A DNA stretch of 64,000 nucleotides, from positions 1 through 64,000 of the forward strand of contig CAXXSU010000015.1 in NCBI GenBank assembly GCA_963664465.2, in the 5' to 3' direction. The notes beneath the pieces were generated by a model, which did not search any database, had not been told where the DNA came from, and saw only the letters and a list, made by a program, of their open reading frames with translations. Source of the stretch: CAVOAK01 sp963664465. GTDB taxonomy: Bacteria > Pseudomonadota > Alphaproteobacteria > UBA8366 > CAVOAK01. A program made the translations under genes and the position numbers. Shown here one piece after another: positions 17,227 to 26,393 of the stretch (its first letter is position 1; every line of letters starts with the position of its first letter).

Positions 17227-18088
17227 ATCAGCCCGTTGACGAAGTCTTCCCTGGACGAAGTCCATGGCTGATTCTCTGGTGTCCTGGCCTGAAGGGGGGT
17301 TCGCTGATGGCGATGGGACAGCAGAAGGATCGTCAGGGGGACTTGATGGTGAGCTGGTCGGAGATGCCGCCTCGCCTGGTCAACTCGTCGCCGACGGCTT
17401 CGCCAGGCGGTCTGCCAGCCCTATTAGGGCCTGGGGGCGCCTTCGGTGCCACCCGGGCGCTACTTCCGTATGCACCTGGTGGGCACTTCGAGGGTATCAA
17501 AGCGTGGGCCGCTGCGCTACGGGAGTTCCTGCTGGCTGCCGGCATTCCTGGCTGACGGACGTGGAAGTCCACACGGCGGTTTGACCGTCATCGCCGAGGC
17601 GGGTCTGGTGAAGGGCGCGCAAGAACCGCCACGCGGCGGTCCAATACGGGCATTATGATGCTGGAGCGCTTGGCCCAAGACACCCACGGCTGAGGACCTG
17701 GCCGTCTAGCAGGCAGCAGGACTGGGCAGGAGCACCCCGAGGCCATCGCCAAGATGAAGGACGGCACCACGCACCTGGCCTACAAGCCCGCATGATCTTT
17801 TGCCGCGCTTCAAGGGAGGCTGGATCCGGCCGTATAAGCCACCCGGTTGGCTTCGACCGGCAAGCCATCAGAAACGGAAACTTCATCGCCAGGGAAGCAA
17901 TCGCCCTTGCCGCCCACAACCTCGATCGCCGGTATCATCTCGGGGCCGCGAGAACGTGGCTGTAATTCACGTCGCCGGCCACAACCTATCGTTGCTGCGC
18001 CAACTCATGAAGGCCGTGGCGCAATGCTTATGACGTCCTGTCATTTTCGAAAAATCCGGTCAATGACGCCTTTTTCAACGGGCTGCTA
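17227..18088 (+). mobile_element. Scrambled remnant of an IS1182-like element
   Basis: Pieces of an IS1182-type transposase are recognisable: MAMGQQKDRQGDLMVSWSEM at 17308, then GAFGAT, HEGIKAW-like blocks, AKMKDGTTHLAYKP near 17750, and RGRENVAV and HVAGHNLSLL near 17950-17990. A partial inverted repeat, CAGCCCGTTGA (17230) and TCAACGGGCTG (18075), marks the ends. No long reading frame survives. At 17836-17965 the sequence contains, in order, nearly all of the end of the adjacent IS5 element with IS1182 bases interspersed. A second scrambled copy lies at 43484-44251. No intact gene is present in this 0.9-kb stretch. Confidence 0.75.
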
Positions 18089-18089
18089 T

Positions 18090-19375
18090 GGGCACCTCTA
18101 AGAATTGGTGAGTTGCCGGAGGATATTGTTTAACTAGGCTGTCACCAGCTCCAGCCATGCCGGAGCCGAGATTTTCGGGGTCTTCCACGCTCCAATTGAG
18201 TTATTTCCGCTTCAAGACCGTCCCCAGGCGGTCTTCTCCTCCGAGTATCGTCACACGGCCGCCGCGAGACGCTCCAGTTGGACCAGGCGGCGCATGTTGT
18301 AGGCGAGGTTCTTCAACCCGATCCGCGCCTTCGCCCGCACCAGCCCGACACTACGCACCAGCGTCCCGCCCATGTCGTTGCTCTGGGCCCCGAAGACATG
18401 CTCGACGCGGACCCGAACCGACGAACGGGTCTTGTTGCCTTGCTTCTCGCGCTCGCTCAACGGCTTGTTGCGGCGGCCCTTGCGATGGATCCGGCTCCGC
18501 AACCCCTTCTCCTTCAGCGACGCCTCGATCTCCGCCGAGCGGTAAGCGCTGTCCGCCCACACACCCAAAGCCGTGTTGTCCCCATCCAGGATATCGTCGA
18601 GGACTTGGCTGTCGTGCTCCGCCGCGTCGCTTACATGATAGCGCCGCACCAGCTTGTGCCGACGGTCCACGTTGACATGGTTCTTGTAACCGTAATGGCT
18701 CTTGCCGTGCTTCTTGGTCCACCGCGCCTCGACATCCTTTTGGCGCCGCTTTGCCGGCTTGTCCTCCCAGCCTGCCGGCGTCTCGCCCGCCTTTATCCGC
18801 GCGTTCTCCTCGCGGCTGTTGCGCTGTTTGGGTACCGCCACAATCGAGGCGTCGATGATCTGGCCGCCCATCGCCAGATAGCCCTGATCCTTCAGGTAGC
18901 CATCGAACGTCTCGAATAAAGCCTCGATCACGCCAGCTTGCGTTAACTGTTCGCGGTACAGCCACACCGTCTTGGCGTCGGGAACCCGGCCCTCTAGACC
19001 CAACCCCAGAAATCGCATGAACGACAGGCGGTCACGGATCTGATGCTCAACTTGGTCGTCCGAGAGATTGTAGAGCGCGCACAGAATGATCGTCTTGAAC
19101 ATCACAATCGCATCCCACGGCTTGCGTCCCGCCCGCGATTTGCGCACCTTGTCCGCACGCCGCCACACCGCCTCAAGACGGGCGCGCAAGTCCTCCCACG
19201 GAACCACCCCGTCGATCTTCAAAAGCGGCTCGTTCTTGGCGTCAAGACCGGAATACCGGTTCCCAAGATCGAAAAACCCCATCTGACCCATCAACCACGC
19301 CTCCCGCTATCAACAAATCGTCAACCCGATTCTAAATCGACGACGCCCGAAAAAGGAGAATTTTTAGAGGTTCCC
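18090..19375 (-). mobile_element. Intact IS5-family insertion sequence
   Basis: A 1286-base element with terminal inverted repeats, GGGCACCTCTAAGAATT at 18090 and the complement of GGGAACCTCTAAAAATT at 19375 (two mismatches). It carries one complete transposase gene on the minus strand. It directly abuts the IS1182-like remnant on the left. A clear target duplication was not found, perhaps because the left flank is itself rearranged IS sequence. Confidence 0.85.
18251..19294 (-). CDS. IS5-family transposase
   Basis: A complete 347-residue DDE transposase. The N-terminus MGQMGFFDLGNRYSGLD, the AGRKPWDAIVMFKTIILCALYNLSDD region (given here only as its landmarks AGRKPWDA and YNLSDDQ), IIDASIVAVPKQRN with the first Asp, VWADSAYRS with the second, and the final EHVFGAQSNDMGG with the Glu are the expected order for this group. 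All motifs are intact, so the copy may be active. It is the only undamaged transposase in the 16.3-19.4 kb IS cluster. Confidence 0.92.
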   Translation of the reverse strand: MMGQMGFFDLGNRYSGLDAKNEPLLKIDGVVPWEDLRARLEAVWRRADKVRKSRAGRKPWDAIVMFKTIILCALYNLSDDQVEHQIRDRLSFMRFLGLGLEGRVPDAKTVWLYREQLTQAGVIEALFETFDGYLKDQGYLAMGGQIIDASIVAVPKQRNSREENARIKAGETPAGWEDKPAKRRQKDVEARWTKKHGKSHYGYKNHVNVDRRHKLVRRYHVSDAAEHDSQVLDDILDGDNTALGVWADSAYRSAEIEASLKEKGLRSRIHRKGRRNKPLSEREKQGNKTRSSVRVRVEHVFGAQSNDMGGTLVRSVGLVRAKARIGLKNLAYNMRRLVQLERLAAAV

Positions 19376-19489
19376 GTAAGAAACGTTCCCTGAATTTCAA
19401 GAGGTCATGGTGCCCGTGTGGCAGCATGTAGCTGCGGTGCGAAGGCCTCCAAAACGAAGTCTATTTTGATGTAGGCGCGGTGGAATGGC

Positions 19490-19714
19490 CTAGGATTCGA
19501 GCCCAAACTTTTCGAAGCGCCTGTTGAATTTCGCGAGCTGACCACCAGAATCCAGTAGGCGATGAACACCAGTCCAGGCCGGATGGGTCAATGGATCGAC
19601 ATCGAGCTTCAACGTATCGCCCGCTTTGCCCCACGTGGTACGCGTTTGATAGGTCGTCCCGTCCGTCATCTGCACGGTGATTTCGTGATAGTCCGGGTGG
19701 ATGTCTTTTTTCAT
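19490..19714 (-). CDS. rpmE: 50S ribosomal protein L31
   Basis: A 74-residue ribosomal protein (MKKDIHPDYHEITVQM...), full length for alphaproteobacterial L31. It lacks the zinc-binding cysteines, so it is the C-minus form. The ATG at 19714 is chosen over one eight codons earlier because family members begin MKKDIHP and because a good promoter at 19747-19775 would start the transcript close to it. It is divergent from the ABC exporter gene, a neighbour often seen in this class. Confidence 0.95.
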   Translation of the reverse strand: MKKDIHPDYHEITVQMTDGTTYQTRTTWGKAGDTLKLDVDPLTHPAWTGVHRLLDSGGQLAKFNRRFEKFGLES

Positions 19715-19746
19715 TGCTGCAAATCCGCCATTGAACAAGCGGGGGC

Positions 19747-19775
19747 TCTATAGCTCAGCAATCTAATTATTGCAA
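19747..19775 (-). promoter_or_regulatory. Promoter of rpmE
   Basis: Reading leftwards, TTGCAA (19775-19770) and TATAGA (19752-19747) are separated by exactly 17 bases. The predicted start of transcription is near 19740, about 25 bases before the preferred rpmE ATG. Both hexamers match consensus at four of six positions. Confidence 0.5.
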
Positions 19776-19982
19776 GATTTTGCCAACCAGCGAGGCGCCT
19801 GAAAACGGTGCGGCGGAAACACCGTCTTCCTTGTCGCAAAAATCGCGCACTGTTATACCCGCCGATCCGCTCGCCGCGCGCGGCGAGCGGCAGGAGAAAT
19901 ACGTAAATGCGCTTTTTCGTGTTTGTAACCAGCGTAGCAGGCGGCCACTCGGTATGGGCCACAGCGGACGGAGGCGATTAAC

Positions 19983-21818
19983 GTGTCGTATACGGCCGAC
20001 GCTCCAGCCATTGAAAGTGGCGAAAACAAAGTCCCGCGCCAGCGGGATCTTCGCGTCCTTCGGCCGCTGCTTGGGTATCTCAGACCCTACCGATCTGCGG
20101 TTGTTGGCGCGCTCATTGCGCTCGTTGTCGCTGCGGCAACGGTTTTGGCAATGGGCCAGGGGTTACGCGCCCTCATTGATAGGGGATTTCGCGGTGGTGA
20201 CGAACAGTTGCTCGACCAGGCATTGTTGGTGTTGCTCGCCGTCATCGTGGTTCTTGCGTTGGCGAGCTACACACGATTTTTCCTAGTTTCCTGGATCGGC
20301 GAACGCGTAGTGGCCGACATCCGTCGCGCCATATTTCAACACATCATAAAGCTCAGCCCCGGTTTCTTTGAGATAACCAGGACCGGCGAGGTGTTATCGC
20401 GATTGACGACGGATACCACGCTCTTACAGGTCATCATCGGCAGTTCGGTTTCAGTAGCTCTACGCAACATGTTGCTGTTCGCTGGTGGCACAGTCATGTT
20501 GGCGGTTACGAACCCACGGCTGACTGGCCTCGTATTCCTCTTCGTACCCTTCGTCATCGCACCGATCATAATTTTCGGCCGCCGTGTGCGCCGCCTTTCG
20601 CGCGCATCCCAGGACCGGCTTGCTGACGTTGGCGCGTTCGGGACGGAGACGCTCAATTCCGTACACACAATGCAGGCTTTTACGCATGAGGCGATCGACT
20701 ACGAGCGCTTCACCGGCCACGTTGAGCGCGCCTTCGGTTCGGCGATCGAGCGCGTTCGCGCCCGGGCGATGCTGACAGCGCTCGTGATTATGCTGGTATT
20801 CGGTGCCGTGGGTACGATTCTGTGGATGGGCGGACAAGACGTGATTGCCGGTCGGATATCGGCTGGCGAATTGTCGGCGTTCGTATTCTATGCCGTCATC
20901 GTCGCCGGCTCCGTCGGCGCGATATCGGAGGTATTGGGAGATTTGCAGCGCGCCGCCGGGGCGACGGAGCGGCTGCTGGAATTGCTATCGACGCAGCCTG
21001 ACATCGCCACACCGGAATCTCCTCTGGAATTGCCGGATCCTCCGCAGGGCCGCGTCGTTCTTAAGGGGGTCAGCTTTTCTTATCCCTCACGGCCGAACAC
21101 GCCGGCGCTGGTTGACTTCGATCTGGATGTTGAGCCTGGCGAGACAATCGCACTCGTGGGACCGAGCGGCGCAGGTAAGTCGACCGTATTTCAGTTATTG
21201 CTCAGGTTCTACGATCCGCAGGACGGTTGTGTCATTGTTGATGGTATCGATGTCCGACATGCGGATCCCGCCAAGCTTCGCGCGCGCATCGGGTTGGTCT
21301 CCCAGGATCCGGTCATATTCTCAGCCGATGCTGCAGAGAATATCCGCTACGGCCGGCCAGATGCAGATGACTCAGAAGTGCGTGCCGCGGCGGAAGCGGC
21401 AGCTGCCACCGAATTTCTCGATCGGCTACCGGATGGATTTAATTCGCATCTCGGTGAGCGGGGCGTGCGGTTATCTGGTGGTCAGCGCCAACGCATTGCG
21501 ATTGCGCGCGCAATCCTGCGCGACCCTACACTCTTGCTTCTGGATGAAGCGACCAGCGCGCTTGATGCGGAATCAGAACATCTCGTCCAGCAAGCCCTCG
21601 AGCGTCTGATGGCGAATCGGACGACGATTGTCATCGCGCATCGGCTTGCGACCGTGCTGATGGCGGATCGAATTGTCGTCTTGGATCGCGGGACTGGTGT
21701 CGCGCAGGGCAGCCATGCCGAGCTCATAGAACGGGGCGGATTGTATGCGCGTCTCGCCGAACTGCAATTCAATCAAGGCCAGGCACTGAGTGCGGAGCCA
21801 GACGCCGCCGCCGGCTAA
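19983..21818 (+). CDS. ABC exporter, fused membrane and ATPase domains (MsbA/BmrA type)
   Basis: A 611-residue half-transporter that works as a homodimer in the inner membrane. Six TM helices fall between about residues 38 and 320, followed by the ATPase domain: Walker A GPSGAGKST (393-401), Q-loop in VSQDPVIFS, signature LSGGQRQRIAIARA (497 on), Walker B LLLLDEATSALD (517 on) and the H-loop in IVIAHRLATV. Likely cargo is a lipid or amphiphile, but that is not shown by the sequence. The GTG start at 19983 follows GGAGG. The stop overlaps that of the converging MotB-like gene (CTAA). Confidence 0.9.
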   Translation: MSYTADAPAIESGENKVPRQRDLRVLRPLLGYLRPYRSAVVGALIALVVAAATVLAMGQGLRALIDRGFRGGDEQLLDQALLVLLAVIVVLALASYTRFFLVSWIGERVVADIRRAIFQHIIKLSPGFFEITRTGEVLSRLTTDTTLLQVIIGSSVSVALRNMLLFAGGTVMLAVTNPRLTGLVFLFVPFVIAPIIIFGRRVRRLSRASQDRLADVGAFGTETLNSVHTMQAFTHEAIDYERFTGHVERAFGSAIERVRARAMLTALVIMLVFGAVGTILWMGGQDVIAGRISAGELSAFVFYAVIVAGSVGAISEVLGDLQRAAGATERLLELLSTQPDIATPESPLELPDPPQGRVVLKGVSFSYPSRPNTPALVDFDLDVEPGETIALVGPSGAGKSTVFQLLLRFYDPQDGCVIVDGIDVRHADPAKLRARIGLVSQDPVIFSADAAENIRYGRPDADDSEVRAAAEAAAATEFLDRLPDGFNSHLGERGVRLSGGQRQRIAIARAILRDPTLLLLDEATSALDAESEHLVQQALERLMANRTTIVIAHRLATVLMADRIVVLDRGTGVAQGSHAELIERGGLYARLAELQFNQGQALSAEPDAAAG

Positions 21819-23047
21819 CGCTGCGTCAACTTGAGCTCTATGCGCCGGTTGCGCCGCAAGGCAATTTCATCGGTGCGGTCGTCAATCGGTTGATGCTCAC
21901 CAAATCCTGTCGCCGCCAATCGCGTCGCGGGTATGCCATGGCGTATCAGAAATCGCACGACCGAGATCGCGCGCGCCGTCGATAATTCCCAGTTTGAAAG
22001 GAAGAGTTCGTTGCTGATTGGTACCCTGTCGGTATGCCCATCGACCCGCAGGATCCAGTCGATTTCCTGCGGAATGCGCTCAGAAATGTCGATCAGCGTA
22101 CGTGCTAACTGGGCGAGTTGCGGTTCTCCAGCCAATTCGATCTCGGCCGATCCCGACTCGAAGAGAACCTCTGACTGGAAGATGAACCGATCACCGACGA
22201 TTTGAATGTCGGGGCGGTCGCCAAGCATCTCGCGGAGCCGCCCGAAGAACTCGGATCGATAACGTGCGAGCTCCTGGACCTTGCGCGCCAGTGCGACGTT
22301 GAGCCGCTTGCCAAGATCGCTAATCTGCGTCTTTTGTTCGCGATCGAGCGCCTCGGAGGCCTCAAGTGCCGCATTGAGTTGCTGCATCTGCGCCCTGATT
22401 GCGGCTATCTGGCGATTGAGCAAAGCGACCTGTGCTTTTGCTGCGACCGAAATTTCCCTCTCGGCGAGGAGATCCTGATCGCTGGATTCTGCACGTTGCA
22501 TCATGGTCTTCAGATCCCGTTCAAGCTGATTCCGCAACGCAGTCATCGCCAAGATATCTTGTTGCAATTCGGCGAGCTGATTGAGTTGAAGCGTAATCAT
22601 CTCCTTGTCGGCATCAATATTCTCGAGCGCTTCATCGAGTTGCGCCAGAAGTGCCGTTCGCGCCGCTTCCGCCCGCTCATTGCGCGACTGTAATGTCTCG
22701 ACCGTTGCGGCAAGCGTGTCACGTAACGTGCGCAATTGGGACAATTCAGCCGCAAAGTCGTCACGGTCGGTTAGCGTGCTCTGCAGCTCTGCAGACAGCT
22801 GGGTTAGACTCGAGCGCAGGTCGATGTTGGACTGACGTTCGAGATCCAGCATGTTGGCTAGCTCAGCGACCTCCAGGTTCAAGCGCTCCAGCGCCTCGTC
22901 GCGACCGGTTATCGCTTCGCTAAGATAGAACTGCGCGACGACGAATATCATCAGCAGAAAAATGATGACCATGAGCAGCGTCGCGAGGCCGTCGACAAAT
23001 CCGGGCCAGATATTGACGCTGCTGCGGCTACGGCGGGTTATAGCCAT
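21815..23047 (-). CDS. MotB/OmpA-like peptidoglycan-binding envelope protein
   Basis: A 410-residue protein with one N-terminal TM (about residues 21-43) that carries Asp19 in the GFVDGLATLLMVIIF motif, the position of the ion-binding Asp of MotB/TolR proteins. A long coiled coil (residues 50-260) leads to an OmpA-type peptidoglycan-binding domain (LRVDGHTDRVPISN, NWELSTARAISVVRFL, GFGEHQP). It pairs with the MotA/ExbB-like gene 12 bases upstream. No flagellar gene is nearby, so it is probably not the flagellar stator but a related envelope motor complex; the role is not established. Confidence 0.8.
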   Translation of the reverse strand: MAITRRSRSSVNIWPGFVDGLATLLMVIIFLLMIFVVAQFYLSEAITGRDEALERLNLEVAELANMLDLERQSNIDLRSSLTQLSAELQSTLTDRDDFAAELSQLRTLRDTLAATVETLQSRNERAEAARTALLAQLDEALENIDADKEMITLQLNQLAELQQDILAMTALRNQLERDLKTMMQRAESSDQDLLAEREISVAAKAQVALLNRQIAAIRAQMQQLNAALEASEALDREQKTQISDLGKRLNVALARKVQELARYRSEFFGRLREMLGDRPDIQIVGDRFIFQSEVLFESGSAEIELAGEPQLAQLARTLIDISERIPQEIDWILRVDGHTDRVPISNELFLSNWELSTARAISVVRFLIRHGIPATRLAATGFGEHQPIDDRTDEIALRRNRRIELKLTQR

Positions 23048-23059
23048 AATTGGATTCGT

Positions 23060-24202
23060 TCAGGCGCCCTTCGGCTCACCGTCTTCGGCCAACGCCGCGA
23101 TGGTCCGTGCGAGCAATCGAATTTCGCCGCGGACTTCTCCGATGAGTTCTTCCCGTCCTTTCGGAAGATCTTCGAGGATGCGGCCAATATGAACTTCGAT
23201 GCTCCTGATATGATTTCGCATAATTTCGTCGCCACCGTCACGCTCGGCGAGCTTGGCGAATATGGGTTTTAGCTCCATCTGCGATTCTGCAAGTTTCAAC
23301 ATCAGGCTTTGCTCAGCGCGCATCTGGTCGGTGAGCGCGCTCAGCTTGTTCGTCAATTCGTGGATATTGCTATTGGCTGCCGTCCGTCCTTCTTCGCTGC
23401 GTTGGATGGTTCGCTGCAAGCTGTCGAGGCTATCGGCAGATTGTTCGAGCAGTGCCTGAATGTATGCGGGGACCGATGTCTCGCCGTCACCAGACAAGCT
23501 TCCACTACTGAGACGCGTCAGACCTGAAAGCCACTCTTCAAGATCGTTGAAGAAGCGGTTCTGCGCCTGACCAGCCTGCAGTTCCAGGAATCCAAGAACC
23601 AATGATCCCCCCAAACCGAACAGGGAGGAACTGAACGCCGTCCCCATGCCGCTGAGCGGCGCTTCGAGGCCCTGTTTGAGATCTTGAAACACGCTAGAAA
23701 TCTCGCCTGCTGTGACCGATAAGCCGCCGATAACGTCGCCCACAGAGCGCACGGTTTCGAGCAAGCCCCAGAAAGTTCCGAGCAGTCCGAGAAATACCAA
23801 CAAGCCGATCATATAGCGCGAGATTTCGCGACTCTCGTCAAGCCGTGCGTCCACGCCATCCAAGAGCGTGCGCATGGCAACCGTGGAAAGGCTAAGGCGA
23901 TCAGGTCGCTCCCGTTCACCAAGCATCGTCGCCATCGGTGCAAGCAATTTAGGTGGTGCTTGAACGGAAACCGCTGCTTGGTCTCTCCGAAATTCTTCGA
24001 TCCAAGTAACTTCGCGCCGCAACATCGTAACCGTGCGAAATATGTAGAAGATACCAAACATCAATACGCCAAGGATCACGCCGTTAAGTACGGCGTTGGC
24101 CATGAATGCACTGCGGAGCGGTGGAAACAGGAGTGCAACTGCCGCGGCAATGATCACCAGGAAGAGAAACATCCGGGTCAAGAAACGTTGGGGCTTGGTC
24201 AT
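23060..24202 (-). CDS. MotA/TolQ/ExbB-like proton-channel protein
   Basis: A 380-residue inner-membrane protein. Two N-terminal TM segments (about residues 8-28 and 35-55) precede a cytoplasmic stretch, then the MotA/ExbB core helices: YMIGLLVFLGLLGTFWGLLE (near 145) and SGMGTAFSSSLFGLGGSLVL (near 198). A helical C-terminal tail follows. Together with the MotB-like partner it should form a proton-driven complex. It starts 61 bases after a third gene with an OmpA domain, so the three are probably one operon acting on the cell envelope. Confidence 0.82.
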   Translation of the reverse strand: MTKPQRFLTRMFLFLVIIAAAVALLFPPLRSAFMANAVLNGVILGVLMFGIFYIFRTVTMLRREVTWIEEFRRDQAAVSVQAPPKLLAPMATMLGERERPDRLSLSTVAMRTLLDGVDARLDESREISRYMIGLLVFLGLLGTFWGLLETVRSVGDVIGGLSVTAGEISSVFQDLKQGLEAPLSGMGTAFSSSLFGLGGSLVLGFLELQAGQAQNRFFNDLEEWLSGLTRLSSGSLSGDGETSVPAYIQALLEQSADSLDSLQRTIQRSEEGRTAANSNIHELTNKLSALTDQMRAEQSLMLKLAESQMELKPIFAKLAERDGGDEIMRNHIRSIEVHIGRILEDLPKGREELIGEVRGEIRLLARTIAALAEDGEPKGA

Positions 24203-24263
24203 GAGTTAAGCGTCCACGGCGTTAACTGCCCGACGCAATGCGGGGTCGAACGACTTCGTGCCG

Positions 24264-25379
24264 TCAATTGGCGACCACGATATCGACCCGATCAGGTGGG
24301 CCCTCTTCATTTCTATTGCCAAGCGCTCGCAACTGCATGCGTGTGCTCCGTACACCGTGTTTCATAAGCTGAGTGCGAACGGCCAGCGCGCGAAACAGCG
24401 ACAGCCGGCGCGCTTTGCTTGGCGTGTCCGGGGCACCGCCAGCGAACCCATACAGAAGAATTCGTAGTTTGCGGTCGCTGTTCATCTTTTGCGCCAATGC
24501 TTCCAATGCCGATGCTGCAGCTTCAGGGAGGATTGAGGAGTTTTCTCCAAACAGGATGCGCACCTTATTGCCGTCATCACTGATGGTAATTGTCGACGTG
24601 CGCGCAGCTAGCTGTTCACCGCTGGCCGTGATGCTCGCGGCGGGCGGGCTGGGCGCTTTAGGTATCCGTTGCGTCACAACCGGTGCCTGCGGCACTGCTG
24701 CGGTAGCCTTTGGTGGGGAAGGAATTTTCGCCGTGGCTTCTGGCGGATCTGGGATAACCGCCGTGGCTTCTGGCGGATCTGGGATAACCGCCTTGGCTGG
24801 CGCGGCGATCTTGGGTTCTGCCGTCTTCGCCGCCGCTTTGGGCGCTGCGGGTATCTTCGGCACAGTGGTGGCGGGCGCTGCCGGCGGCGGCACCGCTGCG
24901 GATACAATATTTGAACCGCCTGTAACAACGGGTTTCGGTATCGTAAGAGCTTTTGGTACTGCAGCAACTGCGGGTGGCGTCGGCGCTACAGGTTTCGGTA
25001 CGGCGACCCGAGGCTTAGGCGGCGGTGCCGCAGGCCGCTTAGTGGCAATGCTCTTGGGGATGGTCAGTTGTGAACGCGGCAGCGTTTTAGGCGGTGCTAA
25101 AAGTTGGCCGGGGGCGCGGGCGGCAGTGCCAGGAGCGAGGCTTGTCGAACCCCTACGCAGCAGGCTCGGCAGCGTCGGCGCCGGCCCGAATTTGTCAAGT
25201 ACACTCAGATCGACGATGACGCTTGGCCGTCCGACAAATCGACTGCTGATCGTCGATTGGGCGACGGCTGCCCCAACGAACGAGGTAAGCAATAAGATCC
25301 CTGCCCCTAGTGCAAGAGATGTCTTCTCAGTGGCAAAATTTAACCACCGCATAGGTAATCGGCTATTGGTTGCGGTCAT
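24264..25379 (-). CDS. Exported Pro/Ala-rich protein with OmpA-like C-terminus
   Basis: A 371-residue protein from ATG at 25379; a longer frame to 25496 overlaps the suhB gene and its extra residues look spurious. A TM or signal segment (LALGAGILLLTSFVGAAVAQ) is followed by about 190 residues rich in Pro, Ala and Lys, a likely extended spacer across the periplasm. The last 110 residues resemble an OmpA domain (VRILFGENSSILPEAAASAL, LRILLYGFAGGA, ARRLSLFRALAVRTQL). The spacer contains a 30-base exact tandem duplication. It is the first gene of the MotA/MotB-like trio, which supports a joint role in the envelope. Confidence 0.7.
   Translation of the reverse strand: MTATNSRLPMRWLNFATEKTSLALGAGILLLTSFVGAAVAQSTISSRFVGRPSVIVDLSVLDKFGPAPTLPSLLRRGSTSLAPGTAARAPGQLLAPPKTLPRSQLTIPKSIATKRPAAPPPKPRVAVPKPVAPTPPAVAAVPKALTIPKPVVTGGSNIVSAAVPPPAAPATTVPKIPAAPKAAAKTAEPKIAAPAKAVIPDPPEATAVIPDPPEATAKIPSPPKATAAVPQAPVVTQRIPKAPSPPAASITASGEQLAARTSTITISDDGNKVRILFGENSSILPEAAASALEALAQKMNSDRKLRILLYGFAGGAPDTPSKARRLSLFRALAVRTQLMKHGVRSTRMQLRALGNRNEEGPPDRVDIVVAN
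24729..24788. repeat. 30-base tandem duplication inside the OmpA-like gene
   Basis: Two identical 30-base units (24729-24758, 24759-24788) encode a repeated ten-residue unit with PDPPEATAVI in the proline-rich spacer. The unit keeps the reading frame, so spacer length could vary by slippage. Confidence 0.85.
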
Positions 25380-25492
25380 TGAGTCGGCCCTGCCATCGGT
25401 CGTTTGATGTCGCTCGGCGACACGTGGCGCTCCACGAAAATAACTTAGGGCAACGGACCGGACAACCGTTTGTACGTGGCGACGTGCAGGTA

Positions 25493-26299
25493 TCATGCTT
25501 TGGCGTTTAGAGTCTTAATCAACAAACCATGCAGGTTGTCGTTGCTCGCGACGATATCCGGGGCCGCCAAATCGTACTCCTGACCGTTTGAACGAGACAC
25601 CAGACCGCCGGCTTCACGAACGAGAACTATGCCCGCTGCCGTATCCCAGGGCTTTAAACTTTCGTCCCAGAATCCATCAAATCGTCCGGCTGCGACATAA
25701 GCCAGATCAAGCGCGGCCGCCCCCCAAACCCGAATATCCGCCGCATGGGTCTGTATACGTTGAAACCGAGCTTGATATTCGCTTCCGGCCTCATCGGTGT
25801 CGTTGGGAGTTCCTAACGGAAGCCCCGTCGCTATCGCCGCGTCTTCTAGGTTTCTGCGTCCGGACACGCGCAGACGTTTATCGTTGAGATAGGCGCCCTG
25901 GCCACGCTCGGCCCAAAACAACTCATCCTTAACCGGATCGAAAACGACGCCGCACATGGTTGTGCCATCCCGCTCCAGGGCGATCGAAACCGCAAAATGC
26001 GGGAGCCCATGGAGAAAGTTGAACGTGCCGTCCAGCGGATCGACAATCCACCGGTTGCTGGTGTCGGTGCCAGTTATTTCGCCAGCTTCTTCCATCAGCA
26101 AGCCGTACGCAGGACGCGCCTTTTGCAACTCGCGGCGAACGATGTGTTCGGCGTTGGTGTCTGCTGTGGAGACATAATCGCCCGGACCCTTGCGGCTGAC
26201 CTGAAGCTGTTCGACTTCTCCGAAATCGCGAATCAGAGCGCGGCCAGCTTTGTCTGCCGCGGCGGCCATGACGTTGATAAGGGCGGAACGAACGGCCAC
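25493..26299 (-). CDS. suhB: Inositol monophosphatase family protein (SuhB)
   Basis: A 268-residue Mg-dependent phosphatase of inositol monophosphate type. Metal ligands are visible: Glu70-Glu71 in LMEEAGEI, Asp87, Asp90 and Thr92 in WIVDPLDGTFNF, and Asp218 in WDTAAGIVLVREAGG. Length is normal. In bacteria SuhB also helps rRNA antitermination, which is family knowledge and not shown here. It lies between efp and the OmpA-like gene, the usual efp-suhB order of this class, with a gap of about 94 bases to efp. Confidence 0.92.
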   Translation of the reverse strand: MAVRSALINVMAAAADKAGRALIRDFGEVEQLQVSRKGPGDYVSTADTNAEHIVRRELQKARPAYGLLMEEAGEITGTDTSNRWIVDPLDGTFNFLHGLPHFAVSIALERDGTTMCGVVFDPVKDELFWAERGQGAYLNDKRLRVSGRRNLEDAAIATGLPLGTPNDTDEAGSEYQARFQRIQTHAADIRVWGAAALDLAYVAAGRFDGFWDESLKPWDTAAGIVLVREAGGLVSRSNGQEYDLAAPDIVASNDNLHGLLIKTLNAKA

Positions 26300-26393
26300 C
26301 GAATTTCCTTTCGCAGATCACGTTGCTTAAGCCGCACGCAGCGACGGGTCGACATCGGAGAGTGCGGAATAAAGTCCTTGGGCGACAAGCAAT

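Noticed and set aside
24373..25407. A 344-codon open frame on the plus strand opposite the OmpA-like gene, rich in Gly and Ala
   Set aside because: It is the mirror of a Pro/Ala-rich coding sequence on the minus strand; it has no family motif and no ribosome-binding site, while the minus strand encodes a signal segment and an OmpA domain.
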